Shown here: positions 15,302 through 24,776 of the stretch, piece by piece
How positions within the stretch are numbered: position 1 is the first letter of the stretch
Layout: each line of letters begins with the position of its first letter
Assembly (NCBI GenBank): GCA_002402325.1
Contig: DHFQ01000142.1
Span: 1-37,418, forward strand
Origin: Candidatus Aminicenantes bacterium UBA4820
GTDB taxonomy: Bacteria; Acidobacteriota; UBA4820
Direction: 5' to 3'
Length of the DNA stretch: 37,418 nucleotides
The notes under the pieces: model-generated
Databases searched by the model: none
Told to the model about the DNA's origin: nothing
The model's input: the letters and a program-made list of their open reading frames with translations, nothing else
Program-made: the position numbers and the translations under genes

Positions 15302-17455
15302 CTAATTTTCACCTTTTGGAACAATTTCTGAAAAATCTGCAATGGCTAAAAATAGTTTTGTAATTCTTTGAAGGAGGGCAAGCCTATTTTGCTGGATTGC
15401 ACTCTTCTTTGGATCTTTACCTTCAGGATCGCACATAACAAGAACATCATCAAAGAACCTATCAATAAAGGGTCTTAATGTGGCGAGAGTTGTCAAAGCA
15501 TCTATGTAGTTTCTATTTTTGACCGCCTCTTCAAAGGAATCTTTTATCTGGATGTAAGCCCTATGTAAAGCCCTTTCAGAATCACCCTCTTTTGTCCCTT
15601 CGGGCATAAAAAGTGCCGGGTCAAGCCTGCATTGGGGTATCCCTTTTAAGATATTTTTTGTCCTTTTAAATGCTATTGAGATTGCATCAAAATCATCGCT
15701 GTAACTTTTTCTTACAAGATTAAGTGCGGTGAGCCTCTTCCTGATATCAAGAAGGTCTGAAAAAGGAGTCGATAGAAGAGCGTTTATCTCATCGTAATTG
15801 AATTTTTTATTCCCCTCCTCATCCTTTTCGCTTTCAAATATAAACCTCAACCTTTCTTTGAGAAAATCTATGAGTTCAGGGCACTCCTTTCCATACCATT
15901 TTGTTAAAATCTCTTTTAAGTTTACTTGAGGTCTATCCCCATCTTTGTAATATTCAGGATTTGATAAAATGTCGACGACTATTTTCCCTGCTCTCCTCAA
16001 GCCAAAAGGATCTTTTGAACCAGATGGAATCTCCTTTATCTTAAAAAATTCAATCAAAGTATCCAATTTGTCGGCAAGGGCGGCTATCAAACTTAAAGGA
16101 TTTGTTGGAGCATCCTTTTCAATTGGAGGGTTGTAGTGTTCTTTTATTCCTTTTGCCACCCTATAATCTTCACCTTGCGCTTCAGCGTATAGCCCTCCCG
16201 CAATTCCTTGCAGAGAGGTGAATTCTTTTTCCTGAATGAGTAAAGAAGCAAGGTCGCTTTTTGCAAGAAGTGCACACCTTGCTGAAAGGTCTCTATCAAC
16301 ATTGAAATAGGGTGCAAGTTCTCTCGCATATCTCTCCATCCTTCTTGATTTCTCGTAATAGGTACCAATTTTTGGATGAAAGACGATTCCCTTTAACTCT
16401 TCAAGCCTCTGTTCCAGTTTTACCTTTTTATCATGTTCAAAGAAAAACCTCGCATCCGAAAGTCTTGCAACCGTAACATTCTGCAACCCCTTTAATGCTG
16501 TCTCTCTCAAAGACTCAGGCCCATCAAGGATAGCAAGAAAGTAGGGGAGAGGCTTTACATTTCCACTCTCATCTTTTTTGTAAAGAGAAAAGAATTTCTG
16601 GTGTTCCCTCAAACAGGTTGAAAGAACAGGGGCAGGAAGAGAGACAAACTCTTCTGAAATTTCTCCGGGAATAACTGTTGGATATTCAGAGAGAAAAAGG
16701 ACGGTTTGGAAAAGATCGTGAGTCTCTTCACTGCCGTCGTCATAAAAACCGCCAACCTTTTCACAATAAAAATCAAGTTCCTTTTTAATCTTATCTTTTC
16801 TTTTATCTATGTCTGAAATTACAAACTCCTTTTCAAGAGTCGCAAAATAATCATCCACTTTTTTGATGAGAATTTCCTCACTTCCAAAAAACCTCTTTCC
16901 TCTTGATTTGTTAGAAGAATTCACACCCTTTATAGCCATTTCAACGACTTTATCCTCTAAAAGTGCAACGACCCATCTTACAGGTCTCACAAAAAGGTAA
17001 TCCCCATCCCCCCATCTCATTGACTTTGGAAGATACAAAGAATCAACTATCTGAGGAATTTCCTCTTTCAAAATTTCAGATGTTTCTCTTCCTTTAACCT
17101 CTTTTACTCCACCGATGACTTCTCCTTTTGGACCCTTGAAAATCCTTATTTCATCAAGGTTCAAACCCGCCTTTTTTGCAAAACCTACTCCCGCATCTGA
17201 AAAAGTTCCATCCTCTTTTTTTGCAATTTTTAGGGGAGGCCCATAAATCGTCTCTTTCCTATCTTCCTGTTTTAAAGCAATATCTTTTATGAATAGCCCC
17301 AATCTTCTTGGTGTTCCAAAAATTTTTATGGACAAAAAGGAGATTAGTTTTGCTCTTAATTTTTCTTCAACTTTCTCCTTGAGTTCATCAAGAATCAATG
17401 GAATTATATTTGGGGGAATCTCTTCAGTTCCAATTTCAAAAAGGAAATTAGCCAT
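15302..17455 (-). CDS. glyS: Glycyl-tRNA synthetase beta subunit
   Basis: The beta subunit recognises tRNA-Gly in the alpha2beta2 glycyl-tRNA synthetase. The 717-residue length and N-terminus (LFEIGTEEIPP) are canonical. YGPPLKIAKKEDG and RWGDGDYLFVRPVRWVVALL mark the core. An HD-like part follows with HPKIGTYYEKSRRMERYA and LIAALADKLDTL, then FGLRRAG. The C-terminal DALR anticodon-binding end contains RPFIDRFFDDVLVMC. The start overlaps the glyQ stop by 8 bases, the usual coupled arrangement. Confidence 0.97.
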   Translation of the reverse strand: MANFLFEIGTEEIPPNIIPLILDELKEKVEEKLRAKLISFLSIKIFGTPRRLGLFIKDIALKQEDRKETIYGPPLKIAKKEDGTFSDAGVGFAKKAGLNLDEIRIFKGPKGEVIGGVKEVKGRETSEILKEEIPQIVDSLYLPKSMRWGDGDYLFVRPVRWVVALLEDKVVEMAIKGVNSSNKSRGKRFFGSEEILIKKVDDYFATLEKEFVISDIDKRKDKIKKELDFYCEKVGGFYDDGSEETHDLFQTVLFLSEYPTVIPGEISEEFVSLPAPVLSTCLREHQKFFSLYKKDESGNVKPLPYFLAILDGPESLRETALKGLQNVTVARLSDARFFFEHDKKVKLEQRLEELKGIVFHPKIGTYYEKSRRMERYARELAPYFNVDRDLSARCALLAKSDLASLLIQEKEFTSLQGIAGGLYAEAQGEDYRVAKGIKEHYNPPIEKDAPTNPLSLIAALADKLDTLIEFFKIKEIPSGSKDPFGLRRAGKIVVDILSNPEYYKDGDRPQVNLKEILTKWYGKECPELIDFLKERLRFIFESEKDEEGNKKFNYDEINALLSTPFSDLLDIRKRLTALNLVRKSYSDDFDAISIAFKRTKNILKGIPQCRLDPALFMPEGTKEGDSERALHRAYIQIKDSFEEAVKNRNYIDALTTLATLRPFIDRFFDDVLVMCDPEGKDPKKSAIQQNRLALLQRITKLFLAIADFSEIVPKGEN

Positions 17456-18314
17456 TTTTATTCTCCAGATATCCCTTTGAAGTTAAATATTCCTTTGCAC
17501 AGGATATTGCAAGTCTTCTCACCCTTTTAATCAAATCTTGCCTTGCAGCAACAGATATCGCCCCCCTTGCGTCAAGAATGTTAAAGAGATGACTTGCCTT
17601 AAGGCAAAAATCATAAGCAGGAAGATAGAGGTTTAAAGAAAGAAGCCTTGCGCATTCAGTCTCACACTCGGTAAACCACCTTCCTAAAATATCTGTATTT
17701 GCCTGAGAAAAATTAAAAATTGAAAACTGCCTCTCCGCCTCCTGTCTCATCTCTCTGTATGTGAATTTTTCATTCCAGTAAAGGTCATAAATGTTGCCTA
17801 TATCGTTTAAAAACATACATAACCTTTCTATTCCATAAGTAATTTCAACTGTAATAGGCTTTAATTCAAAGCCACCCGATTGCTGGAAGTATGTAAATTG
17901 AGTTATTTCAGTCCCATCAAGCATAACCTGCCATCCTACTCCCCACGCTCCAAGTGTGGGTGCTTCCCAGTTGTCTTCTTCAAATTTTATGTCATGCTTT
18001 TTCAAATCTATTCCAAAATATTCAAGACTCTTTAGGTATTTTTCCTGAATATCCTCAGGGCTTGGCTTGATGATTACTTGAAATTGAAGGTGCTTCTCTA
18101 CTCTATGTGGATTTTCTCCATATCTTCCATCTCTTGGCCTTCTGCAAGGTTCAACATAACAACTTCCATAAGGCTCTTTACTAAGAACTCTAAAAAATGT
18201 CTCCGGGTTCATAGTTCCCGCACCCTTTTCTAAGTCATAAGGTTCTGCAATTAAACATCCTTTATTAGCCCAGAAACTTTTCATAAGCAAAATAAGTTTT
18301 TGAATCGTAACCAT
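17448..18314 (-). CDS. glyQ: Glycyl-tRNA synthetase alpha subunit
   Basis: The alpha subunit carries the class II catalytic core that activates glycine. The 288 residues show FWANKGCLIAEPYDLEKGAG, the motif 2 region YVEPCRRPRDGRYGENPHR, NWEAPTLGAWGVGWQVMLDG and EITQFTYFQQSGG, all signature stretches. It starts 3 bases after recO and overlaps glyS, so recO-glyQ-glyS form one unit, as in many bacteria that have the two-subunit enzyme. Confidence 0.97.
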   Translation of the reverse strand: MVTIQKLILLMKSFWANKGCLIAEPYDLEKGAGTMNPETFFRVLSKEPYGSCYVEPCRRPRDGRYGENPHRVEKHLQFQVIIKPSPEDIQEKYLKSLEYFGIDLKKHDIKFEEDNWEAPTLGAWGVGWQVMLDGTEITQFTYFQQSGGFELKPITVEITYGIERLCMFLNDIGNIYDLYWNEKFTYREMRQEAERQFSIFNFSQANTDILGRWFTECETECARLLSLNLYLPAYDFCLKASHLFNILDARGAISVAARQDLIKRVRRLAISCAKEYLTSKGYLENKNG

Positions 18315-18317
18315 CTT

Positions 18318-19037
18318 TTATCCTTTTAAAATTGTAAAAACATCACTGCCTAAAAAGTGGCAAGTATTAAAATATAACATACTTTTTAGCCCTTTTGGAA
18401 ATTCTCTTTTATTTTTATCCTTAAATTCTCCTGGATGGTATTCAAGAATCTCCTTTATCACTTCTATCATTTTATCATCAACATTTATAGCATCTTCGGT
18501 TTTGCACTTTGCACACAAGAATCCCCCTTCGTCAATATCAAAAACGACAATCTTCGATTTTCTTCTACATTTCCCGCATACAAAAGGTGAGGGAAATACT
18601 CCATTTAGCTTCAAAAACCATAAAAGAAAGTAGTTAAATAGCCACTCCCCATCAATCCCATCTTTGTAACTTTCGATGACTGCACCGATGAGTCTGAAAA
18701 GTGCCTCCTCTTTTAAATTCTCTTTTGCACCTTTTGAAAGAATTTCAGAAATTGTAAAAAGATATTTTGCAGTTTGATAGTTAGAGAACAAATCATAAGA
18801 AGATTCAATAAGTTCTGCTCTTCTCAAAACCCCAAGGTCATTTTGCTCCTTTTTTGAAAATTCAATCTCAAGAAGGTTTAATATTTCAAGATTTCCTCTA
18901 AAATTTGATTTGCTTCTTTTTGCTCCTTTAGCAACAAGTTTTAACGCTCCTAATTCTCTTGTAAAAAAATGAACCAGATAGGAAGATTCTGTTAAATCAT
19001 ATTTTTTTAAAATGTACGCTTCACTTTTATCTATCAT
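18318..19037 (-). CDS. recO: DNA repair protein RecO
   Basis: RecO loads RecA at gaps with RecR (also in this window) and RecF. The N-terminal OB fold (SEAYILKKYDLTESSYLVHFFT, read across a turn; then LGALKLVAKGAKRSKSNFRG) is clear. A helical middle is followed by a C4 zinc site, CGKC and CAKC about 20 residues apart, near residues 158-181. Length 239 is normal. It overlaps the upstream membrane-protein gene by 11 bases and is followed immediately by glyQ. Confidence 0.93.
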   Translation of the reverse strand: MIDKSEAYILKKYDLTESSYLVHFFTRELGALKLVAKGAKRSKSNFRGNLEILNLLEIEFSKKEQNDLGVLRRAELIESSYDLFSNYQTAKYLFTISEILSKGAKENLKEEALFRLIGAVIESYKDGIDGEWLFNYFLLWFLKLNGVFPSPFVCGKCRRKSKIVVFDIDEGGFLCAKCKTEDAINVDDKMIEVIKEILEYHPGEFKDKNKREFPKGLKSMLYFNTCHFLGSDVFTILKG

Positions 19038-20199
19038 TTCTCTTAATTGCCAGACCCAATCCCATCATAAATGAAAAAAGTGATGTAACCTCAGCGTCGC
19101 CTAAATTGTATTCAAATAAGCCACCAAGCAGGAAAAATATAAACATAAATAAAAAACTCAAGAAATGGTCATCCTTCATTTCTGTTAAAGATTTAAAAAG
19201 AAAGCCAAGAAAAATAAGGTAAGATATCAAGCCTAAAATTCCCGATTCAATCAAAATCATTAGATAAACATTGTGTGTATGGCATAAAGTTCTGAAACCA
19301 GCACCATCGTAATATACAATTTTTTCTTCATAAGGTTTTCTGAAACTTTCAGTATACTTTGTATAAGTATTTTGACCATAACCCAAAATGGGATGCTCTA
19401 AAAACATTTTATACCCGCTTTTTAGAAGGTAGACCCTTTCGCTGAATGAACCATTTTGAAAAGAGAATAAATTTATTGCCCTCTCTTTAATTCTTTGAGG
19501 AAGAAAAACAAAAGATAAAACGAGAACCAAAAGAAAGGCAACTGTTGTTATTGTTACTACCTTCTTTGATCTTTTGTAGAGCACAAACGGCAAAAGAAAA
19601 ATAGCTATCAAAATGTATCCCCTACTTTGAGTTAAAAGCAAGGAGATTACCGAAGAAACCGCTCCAAGATAATGAAACCATTTTCCATTTTCTTTTAAAA
19701 TTATACAAAAGAAATAGAAAAAGAGTAATCCAACAAATCCCGCGAAAGTGAGGTGGTGTGTGAAAAAACCTTTTGCCTGCATAGTTCCGATAGGGGCATT
19801 TAAAAATAGTCTATCCTTTTGAAAGTCCGTTCCAAATAGTGTTTCAACTATTGCCATTAAAGTTGCTATCGTCGTTGAAATTGAAAGGAACATATCAAAT
19901 ACATCAATTCTTTTGATGCACTCTTTTGAGAGGAAATAGGCAGCCACAAATCCGCCAAAAAGAGCCCAGTAGTCTCTTATCCCTTTGAATGATAACTTTG
20001 CATCTTCGCTCAAAATTGCACTTAAAATTTGGAACAAAATAAAAACCAAAAAGGAAAGTAAGACTTTATCAATCTTCACCTTCCCGCTTAAAACTTTGTA
20101 AATTGAAAAAAGAAAAAGAACTGAAATCGAAAGGTTTATAACAAAAATGGATAATGGCGCCCCCGCCCCGAAAAGGTAGAAAAAAAAGGTCTCAACCAT
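19027..20199 (-). CDS. O-antigen ligase / polymerase-like membrane protein
   Basis: The 390-residue protein has about 10-12 predicted membrane segments. A large external loop (about residues 230-310) contains NGSFSERVYLLKSGYKMF, LEHPILGYGQNTY and a later CHTHNVYLMILIESG, which is the Wzy_C (WaaL/Wzy) signature with its catalytic-type arginine and histidine. Such proteins join or polymerise lipid-linked glycans on the outer face of the membrane. It overlaps a glycosyltransferase gene by 8 bases, which fits a surface-polysaccharide role. Ligase and polymerase cannot be told apart here. Confidence 0.8.
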   Translation of the reverse strand: MVETFFFYLFGAGAPLSIFVINLSISVLFLFSIYKVLSGKVKIDKVLLSFLVFILFQILSAILSEDAKLSFKGIRDYWALFGGFVAAYFLSKECIKRIDVFDMFLSISTTIATLMAIVETLFGTDFQKDRLFLNAPIGTMQAKGFFTHHLTFAGFVGLLFFYFFCIILKENGKWFHYLGAVSSVISLLLTQSRGYILIAIFLLPFVLYKRSKKVVTITTVAFLLVLVLSFVFLPQRIKERAINLFSFQNGSFSERVYLLKSGYKMFLEHPILGYGQNTYTKYTESFRKPYEEKIVYYDGAGFRTLCHTHNVYLMILIESGILGLISYLIFLGFLFKSLTEMKDDHFLSFLFMFIFFLLGGLFEYNLGDAEVTSLFSFMMGLGLAIKRNDR

Positions 20200-21337
20200 T
20201 TTGAACTGCTATCTCCATAACTTTTCTCATCTGATTTTGAGGATGAAAATCACTCAAAACCCTTTTATAACCATTCATCCCAAACTCAACTCTCTTATCT
20301 TTAGATTCTATCAACTCCATTATTTTTTCTCTTATCTCCTCTTCACTTTTATTTACAACAAAGCCTGTTTCTCCATTGATAACGGTTTCCTGCAAAGCAC
20401 CGCTTCTCGTAACAACAACGGGAAGTTTCCTTGCCATTCCTTCAACTGCAACGAGTCCAAAAGGTTCCTCCCACAAAGAGGGCACTACAAGAATATCTAT
20501 TGCATCATAAAACTCCTCCCCATCTATTTGACCGCAGAATCTTATTCTTTCCTTGTATTCACTTTCCTCTACAATTTTTTTTAGTTCAATTTCTTCCTGA
20601 GCATTTTCAAAATCAGAACTCCCGGCAAAGATCATAACTAAATTTTTATTCTCTTTTAAAAGTGGAAAAACTGCATTTAAAAGGAATTTTTGTCCTTTAG
20701 TTTTTGAGATTCGACCTATGCATCCGATTGCTACATTTTCTTTATCAAGTTTAAACTTTTGTCTTAAGGGCTCTCTTCTTGATTCCATCAAAAGAAATTT
20801 CGGGCTCACCCAGTAAGGAACAACCTTCATTTTTTGTGGATACACATTCTTAAAAGGTTCAAAAACCTTTTTAGAACAACAAACCCCGCTCTTTACTGTT
20901 TCGGTTTTTAAAAGAGTTTCAATCAAACACTTTTCTATTCCTCTTTCAAAAAGAAGGTGTAACTGAAGATGAACTTTTAAAGAAAATTTCTTTGCACCAA
21001 TTACTGAGGGGAGATAGATTCTTGGCCCATTTGCAAAAATGAGGTCTATCCTCCATAAATCAATAAACTCATCAATTATTTCTGCACATTTTAAAGAATC
21101 AAGAAGATAATTTGCCTTCTCTAAAAAACTTTTCTTTCCTGCATTCATCTCATTAAGAGGAATAAGTGAGAACTCAACTCCCTCTGATTCTGCAAATTTT
21201 GTGACATATCCCAAAGAGGGAACAATAAGAAAAGGCTTTATCTTTAAATTTGTTTTTGAAAAAGAAATAAGGTCGCATAAAACCCTCTGTCCACCGCCAA
21301 GTGAAGAATTCTGGTCAATGAAAAGGACTCTCAACAT
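20192..21337 (-). CDS. GT4-family glycosyltransferase
   Basis: The 381-residue protein has the GT-B fold of family GT4. The N-terminal loop is SSLGGGQRVLCDLI. The C-terminal nucleotide-sugar site begins at IGCIGRISKTKGQKFLL, followed by the E-x7-E region VPSLWEEPFGLVAVEGMA near residues 290-307, which binds the donor. Donor sugar and acceptor are unknown. It overlaps both neighbours by 7-8 bases, the ligase-like gene downstream and another GT4 gene upstream, indicating one glycan pathway. Confidence 0.88.
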   Translation of the reverse strand: MLRVLFIDQNSSLGGGQRVLCDLISFSKTNLKIKPFLIVPSLGYVTKFAESEGVEFSLIPLNEMNAGKKSFLEKANYLLDSLKCAEIIDEFIDLWRIDLIFANGPRIYLPSVIGAKKFSLKVHLQLHLLFERGIEKCLIETLLKTETVKSGVCCSKKVFEPFKNVYPQKMKVVPYWVSPKFLLMESRREPLRQKFKLDKENVAIGCIGRISKTKGQKFLLNAVFPLLKENKNLVMIFAGSSDFENAQEEIELKKIVEESEYKERIRFCGQIDGEEFYDAIDILVVPSLWEEPFGLVAVEGMARKLPVVVTRSGALQETVINGETGFVVNKSEEEIREKIMELIESKDKRVEFGMNGYKRVLSDFHPQNQMRKVMEIAVQNG

Positions 21338-22452
21338 TTGCCCACTTTTTCTTCAACGAATTCTTTTATCTCTTTTTTAAACCTCTCCTTTGAAAATCTT
21401 CTTGCATTGCTTAAAAGGGATTCACTCCTGAATTTATCTCTGTTCTTTAAAAACTTCTCAACGGCGATTTTGATTGATTCTTTATCCTGATTTTCAAAAA
21501 AGATTCCAGTCGCCCTATCGTAGTTTTCACCTTCAGGCTCAATCACAGTTTCAAGAGACCCTCCCCTTTTTAAAGCAATTACAGGGGTAAGTAGTGATTG
21601 CGATTCAACTGGAAGAATTCCAAAGTCTTCAATTGGCGGGAAAATAAGGGCAAGAGAGGATGCAATTTCTCTTCTCAAATCCTCCTTTTTGAGATAACCC
21701 AAAAATTTGATGTTGTCCTTTTTAAATTTTTTTAAATCTTTATACAACGGACCATCACCTATAACTTTTAAAGGAATCTTCAAATCATTGAAAACTTCAA
21801 TTACAATATCTGGTCTTTTGTAGGGAACAAGTCGGGAGGCAAATACAAACTCCTCTGTTTTTTGAGGCATATTTTCAAGTGGCTCAACATCGCAGGGAGG
21901 ATAAATAGTTTTTGACTCTCTTTTATAATATTTTTCTATCCTTTTACCAACAAAATCAGAATTGGAGATGAAGTGGTCAACCCTTTTTGAAGAAGATTCA
22001 TCCCATATTCTTAAGTAGTTAAAGACCATCTTACTTAAAAAGCCTTTTATCCCTTTGTCAAGTTTTGAAAGTTTCAAGTACTCAAAACTCTGATCCCATA
22101 CGTATCTTACAGGTGTATGACAGTAACAAATATTCAACTGCTCGACTTTTGGGATAATTCCTTTTGCAACGCAATGTGATGAAGAGAAAACAAGGTCAAA
22201 ACCTTCAGTATCTAAGTTTTCAATCGCATAAGGGAAAAATGGAAGAAAATTTCTATACCTTTTCTTGAAAAAATTTTTATTTAAAAATGTTGTCTCAATA
22301 GTTTGTTTAAAGATGATTGAATTTTTGAAATTTTCAGGGTCGTAAAAAAGGGTGAATATTCTGGAAGGTTCTAAAACTTCAATCAAAGATTCAAGAACCT
22401 TTTCAGCCCCCCCTGAATCAACAAGCCAATCGTGAACAAGGAGTGTCTTCAA
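21331..22452 (-). CDS. GT4-family glycosyltransferase
   Basis: The 373-residue product is a GT-B, GT4-type enzyme related to mannosyltransferases of exopolysaccharide clusters. Family marks are VHDWLVDSGGAEKVLESL at the N-terminus, CYCHTPVRYVWDQ near residue 130, FASRLVPYKRPDIVIEVF at the start of the donor domain and the acidic site FPPIEDFGILPVESQS. The exact sugar cannot be read. It ends 7 bases into the next GT gene and starts 12 bases after the M24 peptidase gene. Confidence 0.87.
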   Translation of the reverse strand: MKTLLVHDWLVDSGGAEKVLESLIEVLEPSRIFTLFYDPENFKNSIIFKQTIETTFLNKNFFKKRYRNFLPFFPYAIENLDTEGFDLVFSSSHCVAKGIIPKVEQLNICYCHTPVRYVWDQSFEYLKLSKLDKGIKGFLSKMVFNYLRIWDESSSKRVDHFISNSDFVGKRIEKYYKRESKTIYPPCDVEPLENMPQKTEEFVFASRLVPYKRPDIVIEVFNDLKIPLKVIGDGPLYKDLKKFKKDNIKFLGYLKKEDLRREIASSLALIFPPIEDFGILPVESQSLLTPVIALKRGGSLETVIEPEGENYDRATGIFFENQDKESIKIAVEKFLKNRDKFRSESLLSNARRFSKERFKKEIKEFVEEKVGKC

Positions 22453-22464
22453 AAGATTACCCCA

Positions 22465-23664
22465 TTACGGCTTGATTACAATTATCTCTTCTTGAAGATG
22501 TGAAAGATACTTTGCACCATCCTTTGTGATTATAACATCCTCTTCAATTCCAACGGCACCAAAATTCTTGACCATTAAAGAGGGTTCAAGAGTAAAAACT
22601 TGATTTTCTTTTAGTTCATAAAATGGCGTGTTTTTGTATCTTGGCCAGGGTGGTCCAAGAAGTGCCCCACCATCATGAACATACCTTCCAATTTGATGTC
22701 CGAGGGCATGGGGAAATTCATCAAAACCCTTTTTTATAACATAATCCCTTGCGATTTTGTCAATCTCTGCACCCTTCTTATCTGGTTTGAGTTCCTTCCC
22801 GCTTTCAATTATTGCCTCTTTGATTGTGTTAAATCCTTTCAAAACCTCATCCGGAACTTCCTTTTCGTTTTTCTTTGCAATATAGAAAGTTCTTTGCAAA
22901 TCTGAGGCGTAGCCTTTGTAGTAGACTCCCATATCAATGTGCAAAAGGTCTCCCTCCATAACCATTTCTTCAGTAACTTTGCCATGCCCGATTGATGAGC
23001 CTCTATCACCTGAAAAGACGAGTGTATCAAAACTTGGGGTAATCTTCTTTTCCTCCATTTTCATCTGAAGAAAGTTGTAAATCTCTTTAACCGTTCTGCC
23101 CGCTTTGATAAAGGGTTTCACTTCATCAAAAATCTCCTCTGCAATTCTTACCGCTTCTTTTATGCAATCAAGTTCCTTCGGGGTTTTTTGAGAAATGATT
23201 GCATCAATTATCTTCTCTGCTGAAACAATCTCGCAATCTTTTAAAGTTTCTTTTATCAAACCCGATAGATATAAAAATTTTCCATAAGTTATCCCATCTG
23301 CCGATGCATCATTTAAAGAGTAGTTGAGGGCAATCTTTTTTGGAAGATATTTCCTCAACACTTCCACAAAGGGTTCTTTAAAATCCTGAACGAACGAATA
23401 GATTTCTGTGTAAAGTTTCGAGTCCTTGAAAGTTGCTTCATCAAATCTGCCAAGTATGACAAGTTTATCTCCGCTTTTTGTAAGGATGATCGCACTTTCC
23501 CATGTTAAATCGGAAACAGAAATGTAATCAAAAACTCTCTCCCTTGTTGCAGAAGTTTCCTGAACAAATGTAATCCACATATCCACATCATTTTTCTTAA
23601 GTAGATCAATTCCCTGTTTTAGTTTTTCAGAGACAATTTCAATCGGCGCCAATTCCTTTGCCAT
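22465..23664 (-). CDS. M24-family Xaa-Pro aminopeptidase-like metallopeptidase
   Basis: The 399-residue protein has a creatinase-type N-domain (1-150) and a pita-bread M24 catalytic domain (160-399). All five metal ligands appear present: Asp244 and Asp255 (DMGVYYKGYASD), His323 (HALGHQIG), Glu360 (TLEPSL) and Glu375 (GIEED). This fits removal of N-terminal residues before proline in the cytoplasm, though members of the family vary in substrate. It lies between ddl (11-base gap) and a glycosyltransferase (12-base gap). Confidence 0.88.
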   Translation of the reverse strand: MAKELAPIEIVSEKLKQGIDLLKKNDVDMWITFVQETSATRERVFDYISVSDLTWESAIILTKSGDKLVILGRFDEATFKDSKLYTEIYSFVQDFKEPFVEVLRKYLPKKIALNYSLNDASADGITYGKFLYLSGLIKETLKDCEIVSAEKIIDAIISQKTPKELDCIKEAVRIAEEIFDEVKPFIKAGRTVKEIYNFLQMKMEEKKITPSFDTLVFSGDRGSSIGHGKVTEEMVMEGDLLHIDMGVYYKGYASDLQRTFYIAKKNEKEVPDEVLKGFNTIKEAIIESGKELKPDKKGAEIDKIARDYVIKKGFDEFPHALGHQIGRYVHDGGALLGPPWPRYKNTPFYELKENQVFTLEPSLMVKNFGAVGIEEDVIITKDGAKYLSHLQEEIIVIKP

Positions 23665-23675
23665 TCTTTCCTCCT

Positions 23676-24776
23676 TTAAAATTCTTTTTTCGTTTTTAAA
23701 GTTCTTTCAAATTCAAATCTTTCAAATCCAAGTTCAATCAACTTTGTAATTAAATTAGTGTATGAAATACCTGACAGTTCCCACAATCTTGGATACATCG
23801 AAATTTTTGTAAAGCCTGGAAGAGTGTTTATCTCGTTTAAGTAGATTTTTCCTTTGTTGCTCAAGAAAAAATCGACCCTCGCCATTCCTTCACATTCAAG
23901 GACTTTAAAAGCCTTTTTTGCTATCTCCCTCATCCTTGCCTCAATTTTTTCGTCAAGGGAAGCGGGTGCAATAAGTTTTGCCCCATCATTATCAATGTAT
24001 TTTGCCTCATAAGAGTAAAATTCATAATTTGGAATAATCTCACCAAAACAGGAGACCTTGACATCTGAATTTCCTAAAACTGAACATTCAAGTTCTCTTC
24101 CAATTATCCCCTCTTCAATTAGTATCTTCCTGTCAAACTGAAATGCCTTTTTTACAGCATCAATGACTTCATCTGAATTTTTTACTTTGCTAATTCCAAG
24201 TGAAGAACCTGTATTAGAGGGCTTTACGAAAACAGGAAAGCCAAGTTCTTTCGCTTTTTCAACAAGTTTCTTTTCATTGTATTCATCGTTTCTGAAAGTG
24301 TAAAATTTGCAAACGGGTATTCCCGCCTCTTTTAAAAGTCTTTTTGTTACATCCTTATCCATCCCTATTGCAGAACCTAAGACTGATGCCCCCGCAAAGG
24401 GTATTTCAAGCCACTTCAAAAATCCCTGAATACAACCGTCTTCTCCAAGGGTTCCGTGTATTATAGGAAAGACAAAATCAACCTGAAATGAAAAAGAACC
24501 ATTATTTTCATTGAAAAATAAAAGACTCCCGTCTTCTCCTTTGATGGGTTCTACAATATCCGATTCCAATGAAATTGCGATTTTCTTTGGGTCATCTTTG
24601 TTCTCAATAAACTCTTCGCCCTTTAGAAACCTGAAATTCCCCTCTTTATCAACTCCAACCAAAAATCCATCAAATTTTTCTTTATCAAGATATCTATAGA
24701 TGTTAAGGGCTGATTGGATTGAAACCTCGTGTTCTCCACTTTTCCCACCAAAAACTATTGCGACATTTTTTTTCAT
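23676..24776 (-). CDS. ddl: D-alanine--D-alanine ligase
   Basis: Ddl makes the D-Ala-D-Ala dipeptide for peptidoglycan. The ATP-grasp protein (366 residues) shows FGGKSGEHEVSIQSALNI, PIIHGTLGEDGCIQGFLKWL, the ATP site FVKPSNTGSSLGISKV and the metal-binding end ARVDFFLSNKGKIYLNEINTLPGFT. The presence of this gene implies a normal cell wall. Its ATG overlaps the stop of the DUF4388 gene by 4 bases (ATGA), so it is translationally coupled. Confidence 0.96.
   Translation of the reverse strand: MKKNVAIVFGGKSGEHEVSIQSALNIYRYLDKEKFDGFLVGVDKEGNFRFLKGEEFIENKDDPKKIAISLESDIVEPIKGEDGSLLFFNENNGSFSFQVDFVFPIIHGTLGEDGCIQGFLKWLEIPFAGASVLGSAIGMDKDVTKRLLKEAGIPVCKFYTFRNDEYNEKKLVEKAKELGFPVFVKPSNTGSSLGISKVKNSDEVIDAVKKAFQFDRKILIEEGIIGRELECSVLGNSDVKVSCFGEIIPNYEFYSYEAKYIDNDGAKLIAPASLDEKIEARMREIAKKAFKVLECEGMARVDFFLSNKGKIYLNEINTLPGFTKISMYPRLWELSGISYTNLITKLIELGFERFEFERTLKTKKEF

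Noticed and set aside
20201..20637. + strand frames opposite the GT4 gene
   Set aside because: They are shadows of a well-supported glycosyltransferase with intact donor-site motifs.
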